Below are positions 61,013 through 64,000 of a DNA stretch of 64,000 nucleotides, one piece after another. The notes below the pieces were generated by a model that was not told the origin of the DNA, ran no database searches, and was given only the letters and a program-made list of their open reading frames with translations. The stretch is taken from assembly GCA_934216615.1 (NCBI GenBank), contig CAKQCB010000007.1, forward strand, positions 103,709 through 167,708, read 5' to 3'. Source of the stretch: an uncultured Anaerolineae bacterium. Its GTDB lineage: Bacteria > Chloroflexota > Anaerolineae > Aggregatilineales > Phototrophicaceae. Within the stretch, counting starts at the first letter, position 1. Each line of letters starts with the position of its first letter. The translations under genes and the position numbers were made by a program.

Positions 61013-62731
61013 GTGTATCAACTCCCCGTGACCATCACGCATCTTGTCCATGAAGCCTTGCAAGCGGCGCAAACAGCAGGTCAACTTCCTCAATTAGATG
61101 CACCCGAATTAGAAGTACGCCCTACCAAAAAAGCGGAACAAGGGGATTATTATGCCGCGTTGATGCCGTTGGCAAAGCCTTTTGGCATGAAACCGCTCGA
61201 TATCGCGCAGATTATTGTGTCGCACCTTCCCAGCACAGAATTTGTAGCCAAAGCAGAAGTTGCGCCCCCCGGGTTCATCAACTTCTTCATCAACAATGAC
61301 TGGCTCAAACAACAGGTGGATACCATCATTGCGGAAGGCGATGCGCTCTTTAAATTAGATATTGGCGTGGGCAAGCGGGCGCAGGTTGAATTTGTCAGCG
61401 CCAACCCCACCGCCCCGTTACACGTCGGGCGCAGTCGTGGCGCGATTGTGGGCGACACCACCGCGCGCATCCTTGAAGCGGTAGGCTATGAGGTTCAGCG
61501 CGAATATTATTTCAATAATGCCGGCGCTCAAATGCGTAATTTGGGCAAGAGCTTGCAGATTCGTTATTTGGAAGCGCTGGGCGATACCATCACCCTAACC
61601 GAAGAAGAAACGGCGACGTTCTACCAAGGTGAATATCTGAAGGAATTCGCCGCTGACCTCGTCCGTGAAGTAGGCAATTCATGGCGTTCTGAAGATTGGG
61701 TCGCCTTCAAAGAATTTGCGGAAGTGAAGATGTTTGAAATGATCCGCAAGACGCTGGATCGTGTCAATATTTATCATGACAACTTCTTCAATGAAAACAG
61801 CTTGTATGAAAACAACACGCTTCAGCCTGTGTTAGATCAACTGGCTGAAAAAGGTTATCTGTATAAATCGGCAACGCCCGAAACTACTGACGGTTCGAAC
61901 GACGAAGATGAGAAAAATGCGGGGAAAGGCGAAGCGACTTGGTTCCGCAGTTCCGCGCTTGGGGATAGCAAAGATCGGGTCCTCGTGCGCAGCAATGGAG
62001 AGCCGACGTATACCCTGCCCGACATCGCCTATCATGTCAACAAACTTGAACGCGGTTTTGATCTAGCGGTCAACATCCTCGGCGCAGACCATTACGTGCA
62101 GTATCAAGTGGTGCGACGGGGCTTGCAAGCATTAGGCTATGATGTAGAAAAAATCAAAGTCATCATCGTGCAGTTGGTGGCGTTGATTCGTGACGGTCAG
62201 CAGGTGCGGATGAGTTCGCGCAAAGGTAACTTTGACACGCTGGATGACCTCATCGACCAAACCAGCGCCGACGCGGTGCGCTATGTTTTGCTGGCGCGCA
62301 GCAGCGACACACATCTGAATTTTGACCTTGATCTGGCCGTGAAACAATCCAACGACAACCCTGTTTATTACATTCAATATGCGCATGTGCGCTGTGCGGG
62401 CATCTTCCGTGAGGCTGCCGTGCGCGGTGTCCACGATGATCATGCCGACCTGTCCTTGTTAGGCGACCCTGAGCTGAAGTTCCTGCGCAAAGTGATGGAA
62501 TTGGGCGAAGTGCTCCACGTTTCGGCGCATTATCTTGAACCGCACCGCATCGCCTTTTACGCGCTTGAACTGGCGAATGTGTTCCATCCCGTCTTTGATA
62601 GCGTGCGCGTATTGCACAGCGACGTCCCGCCCGAAGTTGCCAAAGCCCGTTTACGTTTCTTCCGCGCCGCACAAGTGGCTTTCAGACGTGTCTTGAACCT
62701 GATGGGGATGACCACCCCAGAAATCATGTAA
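61013..62731 (+). CDS. argS: arginyl-tRNA synthetase
   Basis: Attaches arginine to tRNA-Arg. The 572 residues have the class I landmarks: VEFVSANPTAPLHVGRSRG (HIGH as HVGR, about 125-140) and RMSSRKGNF (KMSKS, about 400) plus YYFNNAGAQM. The C-terminal anticodon-binding domain includes YYIQYAHVR. The GTG start is set by AGGAGTCC upstream and the family N-terminus. The N-terminal Add1 domain is present. Confidence 0.97.
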   Translation: MYQLPVTITHLVHEALQAAQTAGQLPQLDAPELEVRPTKKAEQGDYYAALMPLAKPFGMKPLDIAQIIVSHLPSTEFVAKAEVAPPGFINFFINNDWLKQQVDTIIAEGDALFKLDIGVGKRAQVEFVSANPTAPLHVGRSRGAIVGDTTARILEAVGYEVQREYYFNNAGAQMRNLGKSLQIRYLEALGDTITLTEEETATFYQGEYLKEFAADLVREVGNSWRSEDWVAFKEFAEVKMFEMIRKTLDRVNIYHDNFFNENSLYENNTLQPVLDQLAEKGYLYKSATPETTDGSNDEDEKNAGKGEATWFRSSALGDSKDRVLVRSNGEPTYTLPDIAYHVNKLERGFDLAVNILGADHYVQYQVVRRGLQALGYDVEKIKVIIVQLVALIRDGQQVRMSSRKGNFDTLDDLIDQTSADAVRYVLLARSSDTHLNFDLDLAVKQSNDNPVYYIQYAHVRCAGIFREAAVRGVHDDHADLSLLGDPELKFLRKVMELGEVLHVSAHYLEPHRIAFYALELANVFHPVFDSVRVLHSDVPPEVAKARLRFFRAAQVAFRRVLNLMGMTTPEIM

Positions 62732-62748
62732 CGTAGGAGAACATCACG

Positions 62749-63315
62749 ATGGGATTAAAACCCGACCACTGGATTCGCAAAATGTCAGTCGAACAAGGCA
62801 TGATCGAGCCGTTCGTTGATGGACAAGTACGGCAAACGGAACAACGCATCATCAGTTATGGACTGTCGTCTTATGGCTATGACATGCGCGTATCCAACGA
62901 GTTCAAAATTTTCACCAACGTCTATTCGGCGGTGATTGACCCGAAGAACTTTTCGCCTCAATCGTTCGTGGATGTGACCACTGACGATTACATCATCATC
63001 CCGCCCAATTCGTTTGTGCTGGCGCGGTCGGTGGAATACTTTCGCATCCCGCGCAGTGTCTTGTGCGTGTGCTTGGGCAAATCGACCTATGCGCGCACAG
63101 GCCTGATCGTCAACGTGACCCCCTTCGAACCAGAATGGGAAGGGCATGTCACCATCGAGATCAGCAACACCACGCCCCTACCCGCCAAAGTGTATGCCAA
63201 TGAAGGGGTGGCGCAGGTGCTATTCTTTGAAGGTGATGACGTTTGCGAGACGTCGTATAAAGACCGAAATGGGAAGTATCAAGGGCAAACTGGGGTGACC
63301 CCGCCACGCCTTTAA
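62749..63315 (+). CDS. dcd: dCTP deaminase
   Basis: Deaminates dCTP to dUTP, providing precursor for dTMP. The 188 residues match Dcd: [69 protein letters not shown] with the catalytic Glu in EIS and ARTG Arg. It follows argS by 17 bases with a GGAG site, so the two are one transcript. Length fits monofunctional dCTP deaminase. Confidence 0.96.
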   Translation: MGLKPDHWIRKMSVEQGMIEPFVDGQVRQTEQRIISYGLSSYGYDMRVSNEFKIFTNVYSAVIDPKNFSPQSFVDVTTDDYIIIPPNSFVLARSVEYFRIPRSVLCVCLGKSTYARTGLIVNVTPFEPEWEGHVTIEISNTTPLPAKVYANEGVAQVLFFEGDDVCETSYKDRNGKYQGQTGVTPPRL

Positions 63316-63331
63316 TATTTTCAGGTAGGGA

Positions 63332-63360
63332 TTGATAATTTGCGCAACTTCGCTTAGAAT
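63332..63360 (+). promoter_or_regulatory. tRNA-Val promoter
   Basis: TTGATA (63332-63337) and TAGAAT (63355-63360) with 17-base spacing; the expected start at about 63367 is 5 bases before the mature tRNA. Confidence 0.75.
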
Positions 63361-63371
63361 CCCTACATATC

Positions 63372-63444
63372 GGGCGCATAGCTCAATCGGCAGAGCGCCA
63401 TCCTTACAAGATGGATGTTACAGGTTCAAGTCCTGTTGTGCCCA
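63372..63444 (+). tRNA. tRNA-Val (anticodon TAC)
   Basis: A 73-nucleotide cloverleaf: acceptor GGGCGCA/TGTGCCC with one G-T pair and discriminator A, D-arm GCTC...GAGC, anticodon arm CCATC-CTTACAA-GATGG (anticodon TAC), T-arm ACAGG-TTCAAGT-CCTGT. CCA is not encoded. Confidence 0.96.
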
Positions 63445-63450
63445 TAAACA

Positions 63451-63477
63451 AAAATCCGGCGATGCCGGATTTTTTTG
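63451..63477 (+). terminator. terminator of tRNA-Val
   Basis: AAAATCCGGC and GCCGGATTTT form a 10-bp stem with a 3-base loop (GAT), followed by T residues. It is 6 bases beyond the tRNA. Confidence 0.88.
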
Positions 63478-63512
63478 TTTTGAAGTTGGGGGGGGAATGA
63501 TGAAGTAACCTT

Positions 63513-64000
63513 CTAAATACACCCCCAAGAAGCAAATGTCTCACGCAAATCACGTACAAGTGAATGATCTTTGAAAAATGCGTGACTCTCTGCCAATGAA
63601 AGTAATTGATTCGCATATAAACACGCGTTTTCCAGCTGATTTTGCGCATGATAGGTGAAAGCAAGCCCCCTAAGACAATTTAACTGGGATGGAAAATCAC
63701 CAGTAGTCTGCCCCAATTGCAACGCTTCCTCATACCGCCCCACCGCCTCCACGTACTCATGCTTCATTCGATGCACTTCCCCCAGCGCAATCAGGCAGTT
63801 GGCTTCCCCCACTCGAGAACCGATCGTCCGGTACAACGGCAACGCTTCCTCATACCGCCCCACCGCCTCCACGTACTCATGCTTCATTCGATGCACATCC
63901 CCCAGCGCTTTCAGGCAGTGGGCTTCCCCCTGTCGATCGCCGATCGTCCGGTACAACCGCAACGCTTCCTCATACCGCCCCACCGCCTCCACGTACTCAT
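63513..64000 (-). CDS. TPR-repeat protein, 3' part (5' end beyond window)
   Basis: The reading frame is open to the window end and stops at 63513. Successive 40-residue units (YVEAVGRYEEALRLYRTIGD, then RQGEAHCLKALGDVHRMKHE, and near copies) are extended TPR (TPR_12-like) repeats. The last unit diverges (LGQTTGDFPSQLNCLRGLAFTYHAQNQLENACLY) and a short unrelated tail ends the protein. TPR arrays bind proteins; such arrays in large regulators or NB-ARC ATPases are common, but the N-terminal domain is not in the window. The tRNA-Val unit is convergent with it. Confidence 0.85.
   Translation of the reverse strand, partial: EYVEAVGRYEEALRLYRTIGDRQGEAHCLKALGDVHRMKHEYVEAVGRYEEALPLYRTIGSRVGEANCLIALGEVHRMKHEYVEAVGRYEEALQLGQTTGDFPSQLNCLRGLAFTYHAQNQLENACLYANQLLSLAESHAFFKDHSLVRDLRETFASWGCI
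63721..64000 (-). repeat. 120-bp tandem DNA repeat within TPR gene
   Basis: Three copies with an exact 120-base period begin at 63721, 63841 and 63961 (the last cut by the window end). The first 56 bases match in the first two copies, then a single T/A change occurs (CACTTCC versus CACATCC). Further changes fall in the second half of each unit. The near identity at DNA level shows a recent expansion or frequent homogenisation; the array continues past the window. Confidence 0.9.

Noticed and set aside
63721..64000. CRISPR array
   Set aside because: The 120-base unit has no short repeat-spacer layout and is coding for TPR units.

Overview
The window looks like a chromosomal segment of a Chloroflexota bacterium, most likely Anaerolineae-like. 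This is inferred from a complete coenzyme F420 pathway, Thr/Pro-rich linkers before extracytoplasmic domains, a PA14-bearing Flp-type prepilin-like protein, long same-strand gene runs and about half G+C by eye. I see no insertion sequence, phage, CRISPR array or rRNA. Two tRNA genes are present: Leu-CAG and Val-UAC.

Region 1 (189-36115, all minus strand) is a compact 36-kb run of about 30 genes. Its core is purine catabolism: folD, an 8-oxoguanine deaminase-like amidohydrolase, a Nudix protein, adenine deaminase, YgeY, YgeW, carbamate kinase, SsnA, a purine nucleoside phosphorylase and a molybdenum hydroxylase of the xanthine dehydrogenase family. The hydroxylase has its own accessory factors: an XdhC/CoxI protein and a fused YqeC-MocA protein. 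The gene set matches the E. coli xdhABC-ygeWXY-hyuA-yqeABC-ygfJK-ssnA region, but hyuA and ygfK are absent and ygeX seems replaced by another fold-type-II PLP enzyme. A 600-residue protein of unknown function, whose C-terminal part resembles nucleoside phosphorylases, sits between the hydroxylase subunits. Inside this island lie a coenzyme F420 set (cofC, cofD, FbiB-C-like nitroreductase, cofE, npdG, an LLM oxidoreductase), xylose isomerase, threonine synthase, two glycosyltransferase-type membrane proteins and, at the distal end, panB-panC with a DUF2520-type dehydrogenase.

Region 2 (36116-46540) starts with a 339-base divergent spacer and a 1447-residue surface protein. That protein has an Flp/TadE-like N-terminus, a Thr/Pro linker, two PA14-like modules and at least four jelly-roll-like repeats, and ends at a strong terminator. 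It is followed by a guanylate kinase fused to an unknown domain, a YgfZ-like folate protein, a DivIC/FtsB-like protein, tRNA-Leu, a secreted SH3/serine-hydrolase protein and a homoserine-kinase-like protein with a degenerate ATP motif.

Region 3 (46541-57201) holds a PAS histidine kinase, an (alpha/alpha)6 glycosidase-like protein, a lipoprotein, small proteins (membrane-anchored HhH, DUF971) and a sugar ABC importer operon (binding protein plus two permeases, no ATPase). Both permeases carry large insertions at equivalent places.

Region 4 (57245-64000) contains an ABC exporter, an epimerase and a methyltransferase in one operon, then argS-dcd, tRNA-Val with a clear promoter and terminator, and the 3' part of a TPR gene made of near-identical 120-bp repeats that runs off the window.
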